Notes under the pieces: generated by a model
Told to the model about the DNA's origin: nothing
The model's database searches: none
Seen by the model: only the letters and a program-made list of their open reading frames with translations
Assembly: GCF_012985465.1 (NCBI RefSeq)
Contig: NZ_JAAQWN010000002.1
Span: forward strand, 62,001-126,000
Reading direction: 5' to 3'
Length of the DNA: 64,000 nt
Source: Pseudomonas sp. WS 5079
Lineage (GTDB): Bacteria > Pseudomonadota > Gammaproteobacteria > Pseudomonadales > Pseudomonadaceae
In this document: positions 7,807-16,800 of the stretch, in pieces
Layout: every line of letters starts with the position of its first letter
Position numbering within the stretch: the first letter of the stretch is position 1
Made by a program: the position numbers and the translations under genes

Positions 7807-9150
7807 ATGATTCGTATGCCCCTGGCCACCGCCAGTCTGCTGGCCATCGCCATTTCTCTCGCCGGCTGCGGCGAGGGTAAAGACAAGGCCGCCGCTCCCC
7901 AGGCGCCAACGCCAGCTGCCAGCACTCCCGCTCCAACGGCTGCCGCTACCGCCGGCCAGGTTGACGAGGCTGCCGCCAAGGCGGTCGTCGCGCACTACGC
8001 AGACATCGTATTCGCGGTATACAGCGACTCCGAGTCCACTGCTAAAACCCTGCAGACCGCCATCGACACCTTCCTTGCCAACCCCAACGACGAAACCCTG
8101 AAGGCCGCCCGTACCGCCTGGATCGCCGCGCGCGTACCGTACCTGCAGAGCGAAGTGTTCCGCTTCGGCAACACCATCATTGACGATTGGGAAGGCCAGG
8201 TGAACGCCTGGCCGCTGGACGAAGGCCTGATCGACTATGTCGACAAATCCTACGAACACGCTCTCGGCAACCCAGGCGCCACCGCCAACATCATCGCCAA
8301 CACCGAGATCCAGGTCGGCGAAGACAAGATCGACGTCAAGGAAATCACTGCGGAGAAACTTGCCAGCCTCAATGAGCTGGGCGGTTCCGAAGCCAACGTC
8401 GCCACTGGCTACCACGCCATCGAATTCCTGCTCTGGGGCCAGGACCTGAACGGCACCGGCCCTGGCGCCGGCAACCGTCCAGCGTCGGACTACCTGCAAG
8501 GCGACGGCGCCACCGGTGGGCATAACGAGCGTCGCCGCACTTACCTGCGCGCCGTGACTCAACTGCTGGTCAGCGACCTCGAAGAAATGGTCGGCAACTG
8601 GAAACCCAACGTCGAAGACAACTACCGCGCCACCCTGGAAGCAGAGCCTGGCACCGACGGCCTGCGCAAGATGCTGTTCGGCATGGGCAGCCTGTCCCTG
8701 GGTGAACTGGCGGGCGAGCGCATGAAAGTGTCCCTGGAAGCCAACTCGCCGGAAGACGAGCACGACTGCTTCAGCGACAACACGCACTACTCGCACTTCT
8801 ACGACGCCAAGGGCATCCGCAACGTCTACCTGGGCGAGTACACCCGCACCGACGGCACCAAGCTGACCGGCGCCAGCCTGTCATCCCTGGTGGCCAAGGT
8901 CGACCCGGCTGCCGATGAAGCCCTCAAGGCTGACCTGGCGGCTACCGAAGCGAAGATCCAGGTCATTGTCGACCACGCCAACAAGGGTGAGCACTACGAC
9001 CAGTTGATCGCCGCCGGCAACACCGCGGGCAACCAGATCGTGCGCGACGCCATCGCGGCCCTGGTCAAGCAGACCGGCTCTATCGAGCAAGCTGCTGGCA
9101 AACTGGGCATCGGCGACCTGAACCCGGACAACGCTGATCACGAGTTCTGA
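7807..9150 (+). CDS. icmP: Imelysin-family lipoprotein (IcmP, EfeO-like M75)
   Basis: A 447-residue imelysin/M75 protein. A lipoprotein signal ends in the lipobox LAGC with the acylated Cys at residue 21, followed by an Ala/Pro/Thr-rich spacer to about residue 55. The GxHxxE motif of the imelysin fold is GYHAIE with His203 and Glu206, and the helical imelysin domain fills the rest. P. aeruginosa IcmP (PA4370) has nearly the same length. The family is now mostly linked to iron uptake rather than to proteolysis. ATG at 7807 was chosen over the one at 7798 because AGGA lies at the right distance. It is monocistronic with a terminator behind. Confidence 0.9.
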   Translation: MIRMPLATASLLAIAISLAGCGEGKDKAAAPQAPTPAASTPAPTAAATAGQVDEAAAKAVVAHYADIVFAVYSDSESTAKTLQTAIDTFLANPNDETLKAARTAWIAARVPYLQSEVFRFGNTIIDDWEGQVNAWPLDEGLIDYVDKSYEHALGNPGATANIIANTEIQVGEDKIDVKEITAEKLASLNELGGSEANVATGYHAIEFLLWGQDLNGTGPGAGNRPASDYLQGDGATGGHNERRRTYLRAVTQLLVSDLEEMVGNWKPNVEDNYRATLEAEPGTDGLRKMLFGMGSLSLGELAGERMKVSLEANSPEDEHDCFSDNTHYSHFYDAKGIRNVYLGEYTRTDGTKLTGASLSSLVAKVDPAADEALKADLAATEAKIQVIVDHANKGEHYDQLIAAGNTAGNQIVRDAIAALVKQTGSIEQAAGKLGIGDLNPDNADHEF

Positions 9151-9167
9151 TCCGCGCGGTTTGAATG

Positions 9168-9192
9168 AGGCGGCCTTCGGGTCGCCTTTTTT
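9168..9192 (+). terminator. Terminator after icmP
   Basis: AGGCGGCC-TTCG-GGTCGCCT is an 8-bp stem with one G-T pair and a UUCG tetraloop, followed by six T. Confidence 0.9.
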
Positions 9193-9222
9193 GTATTCAT
9201 CGTTTGCAGTCGCCCTCTTCCC

Positions 9223-9291
9223 TGTAGGAGCTGGCTTGCCTGCGATGGCGGTGGCTGACCCACCGCTATCGCAGGCAAGCCAGCTCCCACA
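9223..9291. repeat. REPIN (paired REP elements)
   Basis: Two REP sequences in inverted orientation: TGTAGGAGCTGGCTTGCC-TGCGAT and its near-complement ATCGCAGGCAAGCC-AGCTCCCACA, around a short GC-rich loop. It sits between icmP and trkH. Confidence 0.85.
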
Positions 9292-9412
9292 CAAGCCAGC
9301 GCCCCTGTTAAGCCAAGTCCTACATCAGATCCGCCGCCCTTTGCAGCCCCCGGTTTACAAGCCCTGCACCGCAGGTAGAATGGCGCCTCCAACCGTCACC
9401 CGAGCGCAATTC

Positions 9413-10867
9413 ATGGCAATGCCGACCCTGCGGATCATTGGTTTCATCATCGGCATCTTCCTGATTACCCTCGCGGTCGCCATGGTCGTGCCCATGGCGA
9501 CCCTGGTGTTTTTCGACCGCACCAGCGACCTGCCGTCCTTTCTCTGGGCAAGCATGATCACCTTTATCGCCGGCCTGGCGCTGGTGATCCCCGGGCGCCC
9601 GGAACAGGTGCAACTGCGCCCCCGGGACATGTACCTGCTGACCGTCAGCAGTTGGGTGGTGGTGTGTATCTTTGCCGCGCTGCCGTTTTTGCTGACCCAG
9701 CACATCAGCTACACCGACTCGTTCTTTGAAAGCATGTCCGGCATCACCGCCACTGGCGCCACCGTACTCAGTGGCCTGGACACCATGTCGCCGGGCATTC
9801 TGATGTGGCGCTCGATGCTGCACTGGCTTGGCGGCATCGGCTTTATCGGCATGGCGGTGGCGATCCTGCCGCTGCTGCGCATCGGTGGCATGCGCCTGTT
9901 CCAGACTGAATCCTCGGACCGCTCCGAGAAGGTCATGCCGCGCTCGCATATGGTGGCGCGGCTGATCGTGGCGGCCTATGTCGGTATCACCATCCTCGGC
10001 AGCCTGGGCTTCTGGTGGGCCGGCATGGGCCTGTTCGACGCGATCAACCATGCGATGTCAGCCATTTCCACGGGCGGTTTCTCGACGTCCGACGAGTCGT
10101 TGGCGCACTGGAAACAACCTGCCGTGCATTGGGTGGCGGTCGTCGTGATGATCATGGGCAGCCTGCCGTTTGCCTTGTATGTCGCCACCTTGCGCGGCAA
10201 CCGCAAGGCGCTGATCAAGGACCAGCAGGTACAGGGCCTGCTCGGGATGCTGCTGGTGACCTGGGTCGTGCTCGGCACCTGGTACTGGTGGACCACCGAC
10301 CTGCACTGGCTGGATGCGCTGCGCCATGTGGCGCTGAACGTCACGTCCGTGGTGACCACCACCGGCTTTGCCCTCGGCGACTACAGCCTGTGGGGCAATT
10401 TCTCACTGATGCTGTTCTTCTATCTGGGCTTTGTCGGCGGTTGCTCGGGCTCCACCGCCGGCGGGATCAAGATTTTCCGCTTCCAGGTTGCCTATATCCT
10501 GCTCAAGGCCAACTTGAACCAACTGATTCACCCAAGGGCGGTGATCAAGCAGAAATACAACGGCCACCGCCTGGACGAAGAAATCGTGCGGTCGATCCTG
10601 ACCTTCTCGTTCTTCTTTGCCATCACCATCTGCATGATCGCCCTGGCCCTGTCGCTGCTGGGCGTGGACTGGATGACTGCCTTGACCGGCGCTGCCAGTA
10701 CCGTCTCCGGCGTGGGCCCGGGGCTGGGCGAGACCATCGGCCCGGCCGGCAACTTCGCGACCCTGCCGGACGCCGCCAAGTGGATCCTGTCCCTGGGCAT
10801 GCTGCTCGGCCGGCTGGAAATCATTACGGTGTTTGTGCTGTGTATGCCAGCGTTCTGGCGGCACTGA
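9413..10867 (+). CDS. trkH: Potassium uptake protein TrkH
   Basis: A 484-residue inner-membrane channel subunit for K+ uptake with TrkA. The four selectivity-filter loops each keep the key Gly: ITATGATVLS, SAISTGGFST, VVTTTGFALG and STVSGVGPGLG. The FVGGCSGSTAGGIKIFR segment before the sixth helix pair is diagnostic for TrkH. About ten hydrophobic helices span the protein. ATG at 9413 gives the usual length; a second ATG at 9419 is possible and the ribosome binding site is weak. Its 3' end overlaps the convergent AraC gene by 44 bp. Confidence 0.95.
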   Translation: MAMPTLRIIGFIIGIFLITLAVAMVVPMATLVFFDRTSDLPSFLWASMITFIAGLALVIPGRPEQVQLRPRDMYLLTVSSWVVVCIFAALPFLLTQHISYTDSFFESMSGITATGATVLSGLDTMSPGILMWRSMLHWLGGIGFIGMAVAILPLLRIGGMRLFQTESSDRSEKVMPRSHMVARLIVAAYVGITILGSLGFWWAGMGLFDAINHAMSAISTGGFSTSDESLAHWKQPAVHWVAVVVMIMGSLPFALYVATLRGNRKALIKDQQVQGLLGMLLVTWVVLGTWYWWTTDLHWLDALRHVALNVTSVVTTTGFALGDYSLWGNFSLMLFFYLGFVGGCSGSTAGGIKIFRFQVAYILLKANLNQLIHPRAVIKQKYNGHRLDEEIVRSILTFSFFFAITICMIALALSLLGVDWMTALTGAASTVSGVGPGLGETIGPAGNFATLPDAAKWILSLGMLLGRLEIITVFVLCMPAFWRH

Positions 10868-11885
10868 CATTCGCTGAAGTTTCCAGTAGCCGCGCCCGGT
10901 ATTCGCCGGGCGTGGCATCGAACCAGCGGCGAAACGCGCGAAAGAAGTTACTCGGGTCGGCAAACCCCAGCAGGTAGGCGATTTCCAGCAGGGTCATGCT
11001 CGGCTGCGCCAGGTACTGCTCGGCCAGCTCGCGGCGGGTGTCGTCGAGCAGGGTCTGGAAGCTGGTGCCCTCCTCCTGCAAACGCCGCTGCAAAGTGCGC
11101 TGGGACAGGTGCAAGGTCTGCGCCACCACCTCACGCTTGGGTTCGCCCTGGGGCAGCAGCCGGCATAGCACCTGGCGGGCCTTGTGGGTCACGCGGCTCT
11201 CGGAAAACCTGGCCAGGTATTCCCCGGCAAACCGATCGTGCAACAGCGCCATCGCTTCATTGGCAGTGGGCAGCGGCGCTTCCATGTCCGCCCGCTCGAA
11301 GATCAGCGCGTCATACGGTGCGTTGAACACCAGCGGTGCATGAAAGGCCTGTCTATAGGGTTCCAGGTCGGCAGGCTGAGCGCCTTGCACCAGCACTTTG
11401 CGCGGCTGCAACGTGCGCCCGGTCAGCCAGCCACATAACGCCAGCGCGCAGGCCAGCGAGGCCTCGGCGCTTTGCCGGGTGGGCGGCAGGTGGTCGCCGT
11501 GCACCGTGAGGATCAAGGCATAGCCTTCGGGCAACAGACGGAAACTCAGGTCGGCGCTTTCGGCAATGATCCGCTGGTAGCGCACCAGCCGGGTAAAGCC
11601 TTCAGCCAGAGTGCTGCTGGACATCAAGGCGTAGCCGGCCACATGGAACGACGCCGGGCGCACCACCTTGCCCATGTTCAGGCCGATGGCCGGATTGCCC
11701 GACACCTCCACCGCCCGCTGCCAGAGCCGGGTCATGGAGTCCTGGGGGAACCGCGCGTCGGGGTCGTCCAGGGCGCGGTAATCCAGGCCCAGCTGTTTGA
11801 ACAGGGCGCGGCAATCCAGGCCCTCGAGCTCCAGCGCCTTGACAATCCCCATCGCCCAACTTGCAGAAGTCGTTCGTTCGTTCAT
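10824..11885 (-). CDS. AraC-family transcriptional regulator
   Basis: A 353-residue regulator. Residues about 15-205 form the arabinose_bd-type effector domain seen in OruR/VqsM-like regulators (with AGYALMSSSTLAEGFTRLVRYQR). The C-terminal 100 residues hold two helix-turn-helix motifs, including VVAQTLHLSQRTLQRRLQEEG and IAYLLGFADPSNFFRAFRRW. No ligand or target can be named from sequence. The gene is convergent with trkH and overlaps its last 44 bp, and is divergent from the Mpo1-like gene across about 170 bp. Confidence 0.9.
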   Translation of the reverse strand: MNERTTSASWAMGIVKALELEGLDCRALFKQLGLDYRALDDPDARFPQDSMTRLWQRAVEVSGNPAIGLNMGKVVRPASFHVAGYALMSSSTLAEGFTRLVRYQRIIAESADLSFRLLPEGYALILTVHGDHLPPTRQSAEASLACALALCGWLTGRTLQPRKVLVQGAQPADLEPYRQAFHAPLVFNAPYDALIFERADMEAPLPTANEAMALLHDRFAGEYLARFSESRVTHKARQVLCRLLPQGEPKREVVAQTLHLSQRTLQRRLQEEGTSFQTLLDDTRRELAEQYLAQPSMTLLEIAYLLGFADPSNFFRAFRRWFDATPGEYRARLLETSANVSAARTLAYTAQTP

Positions 11886-12057
11886 GGCGTTTTCTTGCGC
11901 GCTTTCTATGAAGGGACGGCTGAAACCGCAGCCAGGAACCCAAGGATACTAAAGTGGCGTCTATTGTCACTGGCCCTTGCCTGTGATGACTCTAGACTCA
12001 AATAAGCTCCCCGCCGAACATCCGTCGGGCACAACAAAAACCAGAGGGCCGGCCAAC

Positions 12058-12369
12058 GTGGAAAATGTCAGACAATTCAATAGCTTCGCCGAGTTCTATC
12101 CGTATTACCTGAGCGAACACGGCAACAGCACCTGCCGGCGCCTGCATTTTATCGGCACCAGCCTGGTGATTTTTATTCTCGCGCTCGCCATCGGCAAAGG
12201 CGCCTGGTGGCTGCTGTGGGTACTGCCGGTGGCCGGCTACAGCTTTGCCTGGGTCGGGCACTTCTTCTTTGAAAAGAACCGCCCGGCCACTTTCCAGCAT
12301 CCGTTCTACAGCCTGCTGGGAGATTTCGTGATGTATCGCGACATGATCCTGGGCAAGGTGCCGTTCTAA
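12058..12369 (+). CDS. Mpo1-like (DUF962) membrane protein
   Basis: A 103-residue integral membrane protein of the Mpo1/DUF962 family. Visible features are the NSFAEFYPYYLSEHGN start, RRLHFIGTSLV leading into the first helix, and GHFFFEKNRPATFQHPFYSLLGDFVMY. The yeast member is a dioxygenase that removes one carbon from 2-hydroxy fatty acids; whether this bacterial one does the same is unknown. The start is probably GTG at 12058, with AGAGGG upstream; a longer ORF back to 11977 is less likely because family members begin here. The HD-domain gene follows after 27 bp, probably in the same transcript. Confidence 0.8.
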   Translation: MENVRQFNSFAEFYPYYLSEHGNSTCRRLHFIGTSLVIFILALAIGKGAWWLLWVLPVAGYSFAWVGHFFFEKNRPATFQHPFYSLLGDFVMYRDMILGKVPF

Positions 12370-12396
12370 CCTACCCAAACAATAAGAGACCCGCCG

Positions 12397-12987
12397 ATGA
12401 GCCAGCAGGCCCGCTTTACCCATATGCAGGACGGCACCCAGGAAGACTGGGCGATCATCGCCGCCGACTTCAGTGCCTACGCCCGCCAATTGCCGGGGCG
12501 CATCCTCGCGCACCTGCGGCTGCTGGAAGGTGACTTCGGTGGCTTCCCGGTGGACCGCCTGACCCATTCCCTGCAAACCGCCAGCCGCGCCTGGGCCGAT
12601 GGCCGCGACGAAGAATATGTGGTCTGCGCGCTGCTCCACGACATCGGCGATACCCTGGGCTCCTACAATCACCCGGACATTGCCGCCGCTATCCTCAAAC
12701 CGTTCGTCAGCCCACAGAACCTGTGGATGGTGGAAAAGCACGGGATTTTCCAGGGCTACTACTTTTTTCATCACCTGGGCATGGATCGCCACCTGCGCGA
12801 GCAATTTGGCGAACACCCGCAGTACGAGCAAACCATTGAGTTCTGTGCCCGCTATGACGCGGCCGCGTTCGACCCGGCCTATGCCACCCTGCCCCTGAGC
12901 TTTTTCGAACCAATGCTGGCGCGGGTCTTCGCCCAGCCCAAGACTTCGATCTACAAGGCCGCCATGGAGCGCCAGGCCAGCGTGTGA
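12397..12987 (+). CDS. HD-domain protein, phosphohydrolase/oxygenase-like
   Basis: A 196-residue protein with the HD-fold metal motif LLHDIGDTLG near residues 79-88, an upstream His in DRLTHSLQTA, and further His residues in VEKHGIF and FFHHLGMD. The pattern fits metal-binding HD proteins, including the mixed-valent di-iron PhnZ/MIOX-like branch, so either hydrolysis or oxygenation is possible. The substrate is not recognisable. Located 27 bp behind the Mpo1-like lipid oxygenase gene and likely co-transcribed. Confidence 0.75.
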   Translation: MSQQARFTHMQDGTQEDWAIIAADFSAYARQLPGRILAHLRLLEGDFGGFPVDRLTHSLQTASRAWADGRDEEYVVCALLHDIGDTLGSYNHPDIAAAILKPFVSPQNLWMVEKHGIFQGYYFFHHLGMDRHLREQFGEHPQYEQTIEFCARYDAAAFDPAYATLPLSFFEPMLARVFAQPKTSIYKAAMERQASV

Positions 12988-13138
12988 CCTCTTGTCACTT
13001 GCGTGTTGGCGCAAATGGTTCGTGGATTTGCCGAGATAAAAGTCTTTTTGTCATTTGCAGTGCTGTATCCTGCCCAGGCTTTGTGAAAAGCGCGGCACAT
13101 CTGCAATTCCACAACAGACCTTGCGAGGAGCGACGACG

Positions 13139-13267
13139 ATGCACGAGATTCCCAATCTCCCCTTCCCAAGCCTGCACGAGACCGAGCAGCCAACCCCGCA
13201 ACAGGCCGGCAGCGACAAGCCAGTACCGGCACAGGCAACACCGGTCGACAGCGATAGCGACGACTGA
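13139..13267 (+). CDS. Pro-rich acidic 42-residue peptide, function unknown
   Basis: ATG at 13139 is preceded by GCGAGGAG at 8 bases, an excellent ribosome binding site, which is the main reason to call it. The product is hydrophilic and rich in Pro, Gln and Ser, ending SDSDD. It has no helix, signal or motif and is probably disordered. A strong hairpin follows 17 bp after the stop. I do not recognise it. Confidence 0.5.
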   Translation: MHEIPNLPFPSLHETEQPTPQQAGSDKPVPAQATPVDSDSDD

Positions 13268-13283
13268 CCGCAGTACCCAGACC

Positions 13284-13317
13284 GTGTGGAAAGCGTGACA
13301 CTGCGCGCTTTCCACAC
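13284..13317 (+). terminator. Strong hairpin without clear T run
   Basis: Perfect 12-bp arms GTGTGGAAAGCG and CGCTTTCCACAC around a 10-base loop. It may terminate or protect the small upstream mRNA. Without a T run, classic rho-independent termination is doubtful. Confidence 0.5.
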
Positions 13318-13341
13318 CGCCTGAATCAAGAGACACGCCAC

Positions 13342-13524
13342 ATGCCCGACACTCCCAAGCATTCCCCCGATGAAGCGATACTCGGCGCCGCCCTGCAAAT
13401 GGTCGATGTGTGGAGCCGCCTCAGCCCGGAAAAACAGGCGCTGCTGCTCAAGCGCTTCGGCACCCAGGAAAACGCCCTGGCCGCGCTGGTCACCACGCGC
13501 ATGCTCAACCCCGCCCCCCTGTAG
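13342..13524 (+). CDS. Conserved-looking 60-residue protein, function unknown
   Basis: A 60-residue soluble, mostly helical protein starting MPDTPKHSPDE, with an amphipathic core (GAALQMVDVWSRLSPEKQALL). ATG at 13342 has AAGAG upstream. Codon use and GC look like neighbouring genes. The stop codon TAG lies inside a REP-type half element (CCTGTAGGAGCC), so the insertion may have set the present C-terminus. No function can be named. Confidence 0.6.
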   Translation: MPDTPKHSPDEAILGAALQMVDVWSRLSPEKQALLLKRFGTQENALAALVTTRMLNPAPL

Positions 13525-13545
13525 GAGCCGCTTGCCGGCGATCGC
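13519..13545. repeat. Solitary half REP element
   Basis: TGTAGGAGCCGCTTGCCGGCGAT-type sequence without an inverted partner nearby. It supplies the TAG stop codon of the 60-residue gene. Confidence 0.55.
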
Positions 13546-13642
13546 AGTCATGCAGCCGCCGAAGGTTTTATGCCCTGTGCAGCGCAAAGCATCGGTATCA
13601 TAAGCAGCCTATCTTTTCCTGCCGCGACAGTGGACCCTTCCC

Positions 13643-14842
13643 ATGCCAGATACCCAGCGCCCCATGGCGGTCACGCTGCAAGTCGTTTCCATCGTGCTGT
13701 TCACCTTTATCGGCTACCTGAACATCGGCATTCCCCTGGCCGTATTACCGGGCTATGTCCATAGCGACCTGGGCTTTGGTGCCGTGATCGCGGGCCTGGT
13801 GATCAGCGTGCAGTACCTGGCCACCCTGCTGAGCCGGCCCTACGCCGGGCGTATCATCGACAATCGCGGCAGCAAGCGCGCGGTGATGTACGGCCTGGCC
13901 GGCTGCGGCTTGAGTGGGGTGTTCATGCTGGCATCCGCCGCCCTGACCCATCTGCCGGCCCTGAGCCTGGCCAGCCTGCTGATTGGCCGGCTGGTGCTGG
14001 GCAGTGCCGAAAGCCTGGTGGGATCGGGCTCCATTGGCTGGGGCATCGGCCGGGTCGGCGCGACGAATACCGCCAAGGTCATCTCCTGGAACGGTATCGC
14101 CAGCTACGGCGCCCTGGCGATTGGCGCACCTTTGGGGGTGCTGCTGGTCCGCCAGTTCGGGCTGTGGAGCATGGGCGCAAGCATCATTGCCCTGGCAGTA
14201 CTGGGCCTGTTGCTGGCCTGGCCGAAAGTCGCGGCGCCCATCGTGGTGGGCGAACGCCTGCCGTTCATGCATGTGCTCGGCCGCGTGCTGCCCCACGGCT
14301 GCGGGCTGGCCCTGGGCTCCATCGGCTTTGGCACCATCGCCACGTTTATCACCCTGTATTACGCGACCCAGAACTGGGATAACGCGGTGCTGTGCCTGAG
14401 CCTGTTCGGCGCCAGTTTTATCGGCGCGCGCTTGCTGTTCGGTAACTTGATCAACCGGATCGGCGGGTTTCGCGTGGCGATTGCCTGCCTGTCGGTGGAA
14501 ACCCTTGGCCTGTTGCTGTTGTGGCTGGCGCCGAATGCCGAGCTGGCCCTGGCGGGCGCGGCCTTGAGCGGCTTCGGGTTTTCCCTGGTGTTTCCGGCGC
14601 TGGGGGTTGAAGCGGTCAACCTGGTACCCGCCTCCAGCCGTGGTGCGGCGGTGGGTGCCTATTCGTTGTTTATCGACTTGTCACTGGGGATCACCGGGCC
14701 GCTGGCCGGGGCGATTGCGGCGGGTTTCGGCTTTGCCTCGATCTTCTTGTTTGCCGCGCTGGCGGCCTGCGCCGGGCTGCTGCTGAGCCTGTACCTGTAT
14801 CGCCAGGCCCCCAAATACCGCGACGAACGTAACGCCGGCTAG
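13643..14842 (+). CDS. MFS transporter (YfcJ/YhhS-like)
   Basis: A 399-residue major facilitator with about twelve hydrophobic helices. The loop 2-3 signature is visible as [17 protein letters not shown] around residues 62-78, and a second-half equivalent as [15 protein letters not shown]. It resembles the small YfcJ/YhhS group of drug/metabolite efflux proteins, whose substrates are poorly defined. ATG at 13643. The stop codon shares the palindrome CTAG with the stop of convergent arfB, so the two genes overlap by 4 bp. Confidence 0.85.
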   Translation: MPDTQRPMAVTLQVVSIVLFTFIGYLNIGIPLAVLPGYVHSDLGFGAVIAGLVISVQYLATLLSRPYAGRIIDNRGSKRAVMYGLAGCGLSGVFMLASAALTHLPALSLASLLIGRLVLGSAESLVGSGSIGWGIGRVGATNTAKVISWNGIASYGALAIGAPLGVLLVRQFGLWSMGASIIALAVLGLLLAWPKVAAPIVVGERLPFMHVLGRVLPHGCGLALGSIGFGTIATFITLYYATQNWDNAVLCLSLFGASFIGARLLFGNLINRIGGFRVAIACLSVETLGLLLLWLAPNAELALAGAALSGFGFSLVFPALGVEAVNLVPASSRGAAVGAYSLFIDLSLGITGPLAGAIAAGFGFASIFLFAALAACAGLLLSLYLYRQAPKYRDERNAG

Positions 14843-15252
14843 AAATCTACCTTGCCGCGCCCGGCCTTGATGCTGCCGCGCTTGGTCTTGGATTCCAGGC
14901 GACGCTTTTTCGAACCCAGGGTGGGTTTGGTCGGGCGGCGTTTTTTCTCGACCTTGGTCGCGCTGAGGATCAACTCCACCAGGCGTTCCAGGGCGTCGGC
15001 GCGGTTCTGTTCCTGGGTCCGGTACTGCTGGGCCTTGAGGATCAGCACGCCGTCGCTGGTAATACGGCTGTCGCGCAGCGCCAGCAAGCGTTCCTTGTAG
15101 AACGGCGGCAACGACGACGCGCCGATATCAAAACGCAAGTGCACGGCGCTGGAGACCTTATTGACGTTCTGCCCGCCTGCGCCCTGGGCGCGGATGGCCG
15201 TCAACTCGATTTCGGCATCGGGCAGGTGCACGTTACTGGAGATCACCAACAT
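14839..15252 (-). CDS. arfB: Alternative ribosome-rescue factor ArfB (YaeJ)
   Basis: A 137-residue peptidyl-tRNA hydrolase that frees ribosomes stalled on mRNAs without a stop codon. The catalytic GGQ motif is at residues 26-28 ([12 protein letters not shown]). The basic C-terminal tail that enters the mRNA channel is clear ([20 protein letters not shown] and following). Start ATG at 15252 (MLVISSNV) aligns with the E. coli protein, which begins MIVISRHV; an upstream GTG at 15273 would add seven unsupported residues. It overlaps the convergent MFS gene by 4 bp. Confidence 0.95.
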   Translation of the reverse strand: MLVISSNVHLPDAEIELTAIRAQGAGGQNVNKVSSAVHLRFDIGASSLPPFYKERLLALRDSRITSDGVLILKAQQYRTQEQNRADALERLVELILSATKVEKKRRPTKPTLGSKKRRLESKTKRGSIKAGRGKVDF

Positions 15253-15272
15253 GGAAAGCGGGTCCGTTGACA

Positions 15273-15304
15273 CCTGTAGGAGCCGGCTTGCCGGCTCCTA
15301 CAGG
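15273..15304. repeat. Perfect REP palindrome
   Basis: A 32-bp perfect palindrome with 15-bp arms (CCTGTAGGAGCCGGC and its complement) and a TT centre. It lies between the aroP stop (6 bp away) and the arfB start, and may act as the 3' end of the aroP message. Confidence 0.85.
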
Positions 15305-15309
15305 GTGGG

Positions 15310-16731
15310 CTAGTTGTTCAGCGAGGATACAGCACTCAAGTCGGCCAGCGCCTTGCGCTTGTTCTTGAGCACGTAGCACACCCACATAAAGGCCACCCAG
15401 ACCGGAATCGCGTACACCGAGACCTGGATCCCCGGAATCAGCAGCATGACTCCCAGGATAAACACCACGAACGCCAGGCACACATAGTTACCGTAGGGGT
15501 ACCACAGCGCCTTGAACAAAGGCACCTGAGCGGTGCGGTCCATGTGCTGGCGGAACTTGAAGTGCGAGAAGCTGATCATCGCCCAGTTGATCACCAACGT
15601 GGCCACCACCAGGGACATCAGCAGTTCCAGGGCGTGCTGCGGGATCCAGTAGTTCATCAACACCGCCACCAGGGTGACAGCCGCCGAGGCCAGGATCGAA
15701 CGCACCGGCACGCCGCGCTTGTCGATCTTCGCCAGCGCCGCCGGGGCGTCGCCCTGCTCGGCCATGCCCAGCAGCATGCGGCTGTTGCAGTAAGTGCCGC
15801 TGTTGTACACCGACAGCGCCGCCGTCAGTACCACAAAGTTGAGGATATGCGCGGCAGTGTTGCTGCCCAGCATCGAGAACACCTGCACGAACGGGCTGCC
15901 GCTGTAGGCATCGCCGGAAGCGTTCAAGGTCACCAGCAGGCTGTCCCACGGCGTCAGCGACAACAGCACCACCAGGGCGCCGATGTAGAAGATCAGGATG
16001 CGGTAGATCACCTGATTGATCGCCTTGGGGATCACGGTGCGTGGCTGGTCCGCTTCCGCGGCGGTAAAGCCGAGCATTTCCAGGCCGCCAAACGAGAACA
16101 TGATGATCGCCATGGCCATCACCAGGCCGCCAACGCCATGGGGGAAGAACCCGCCGTGCTCCCACAGGTTGCTCACCGACGCCTGGGGCCCGCCGGTACC
16201 GCTGACCAGCAGGTAGCTGCCCAGGGCGATCATGCCGACAATCGCCACTACCTTGATAATCGCAAACCAGAACTCGGCCTCGCCAAACACCTTGACGTTG
16301 GCCAGGTTGATCACATTGATCAGCACGAAAAACGCCGCCGCCGAGACCCAGGTCGGAATCTCCGGCCACCAGTAGTGCACGTACTTGCCGACGGCGGTCA
16401 GCTCGGACATGCCCACCAGAATGTAGAGGATCCAGCAGTTCCAGCCCGACAGAAAGCCTGCGAAACCGCCCCAATACTTGTGGGCAAAATGGCTGAAGGA
16501 GCCGGCCACTGGCTCTTCGACGATCATTTCGCCCAGCTGGCGCATGATCATAAAGGCAATGAAACCGCAGATGGCATAACCAAGGATCATCGACGGACCG
16601 GCTGACTTCAGCACCCCCGCCGAGCCCAGGAACAGGCCGGTACCGATCGCGCCACCGAGGGCGATCAATTGAATATGACGATTTTTCAGGCCGCGCTTCA
16701 GTTCGCCTGAATGCGAGTTGGGTCCACTCAT
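15310..16731 (-). CDS. aroP: Aromatic amino acid permease (AroP/PheP type)
   Basis: A 473-residue amino acid-polyamine-organocation (AAT family) importer with about twelve transmembrane helices. The N-terminus LKRGLKNRHIQLIALGGAIG and the EEPVAGSFSHFAHKYWG and SWNCWILYILVGMSELTAVGKY regions closely follow E. coli AroP/PheP, which import Phe, Tyr and Trp with protons. ATG at 16731 (MSGPNSHSGEL) was preferred to a TTG at 16749. A minus-strand 20-codon ORF with two Trp codons lies directly upstream (16792-16854), suggesting possible amino acid-responsive control. Confidence 0.88.
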   Translation of the reverse strand: MSGPNSHSGELKRGLKNRHIQLIALGGAIGTGLFLGSAGVLKSAGPSMILGYAICGFIAFMIMRQLGEMIVEEPVAGSFSHFAHKYWGGFAGFLSGWNCWILYILVGMSELTAVGKYVHYWWPEIPTWVSAAAFFVLINVINLANVKVFGEAEFWFAIIKVVAIVGMIALGSYLLVSGTGGPQASVSNLWEHGGFFPHGVGGLVMAMAIIMFSFGGLEMLGFTAAEADQPRTVIPKAINQVIYRILIFYIGALVVLLSLTPWDSLLVTLNASGDAYSGSPFVQVFSMLGSNTAAHILNFVVLTAALSVYNSGTYCNSRMLLGMAEQGDAPAALAKIDKRGVPVRSILASAAVTLVAVLMNYWIPQHALELLMSLVVATLVINWAMISFSHFKFRQHMDRTAQVPLFKALWYPYGNYVCLAFVVFILGVMLLIPGIQVSVYAIPVWVAFMWVCYVLKNKRKALADLSAVSSLNN

Positions 16732-16774
16732 GAAAAGGGTCTCACGCAAGGTTTGATGATGTTCAATACACGAT

Positions 16775-16800
16775 GCTGCTTTGAAACCGACTCAAGCAGC
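16775..16800 (-). promoter_or_regulatory. Hairpin overlapping leader-ORF stop
   Basis: On the minus strand GCTGCTT and AAGCAGC form a perfect 7-bp stem around a 12-base loop. The first arm contains the last codons and stop of the leader ORF, so a ribosome finishing that ORF would melt it. There is no T run, so it is not a simple terminator. Confidence 0.35.

Noticed and set aside
13048..13071. TTGTCA/TATCCT promoter before the 42-residue ORF
   Set aside because: Spacer of only 12 bp is too short for a sigma-70 promoter.
15544..16605. 353-residue plus-strand ORF opposite the aromatic permease
   Set aside because: Antisense frame rich in His/Gln/Arg; the permease has unmistakable family motifs.
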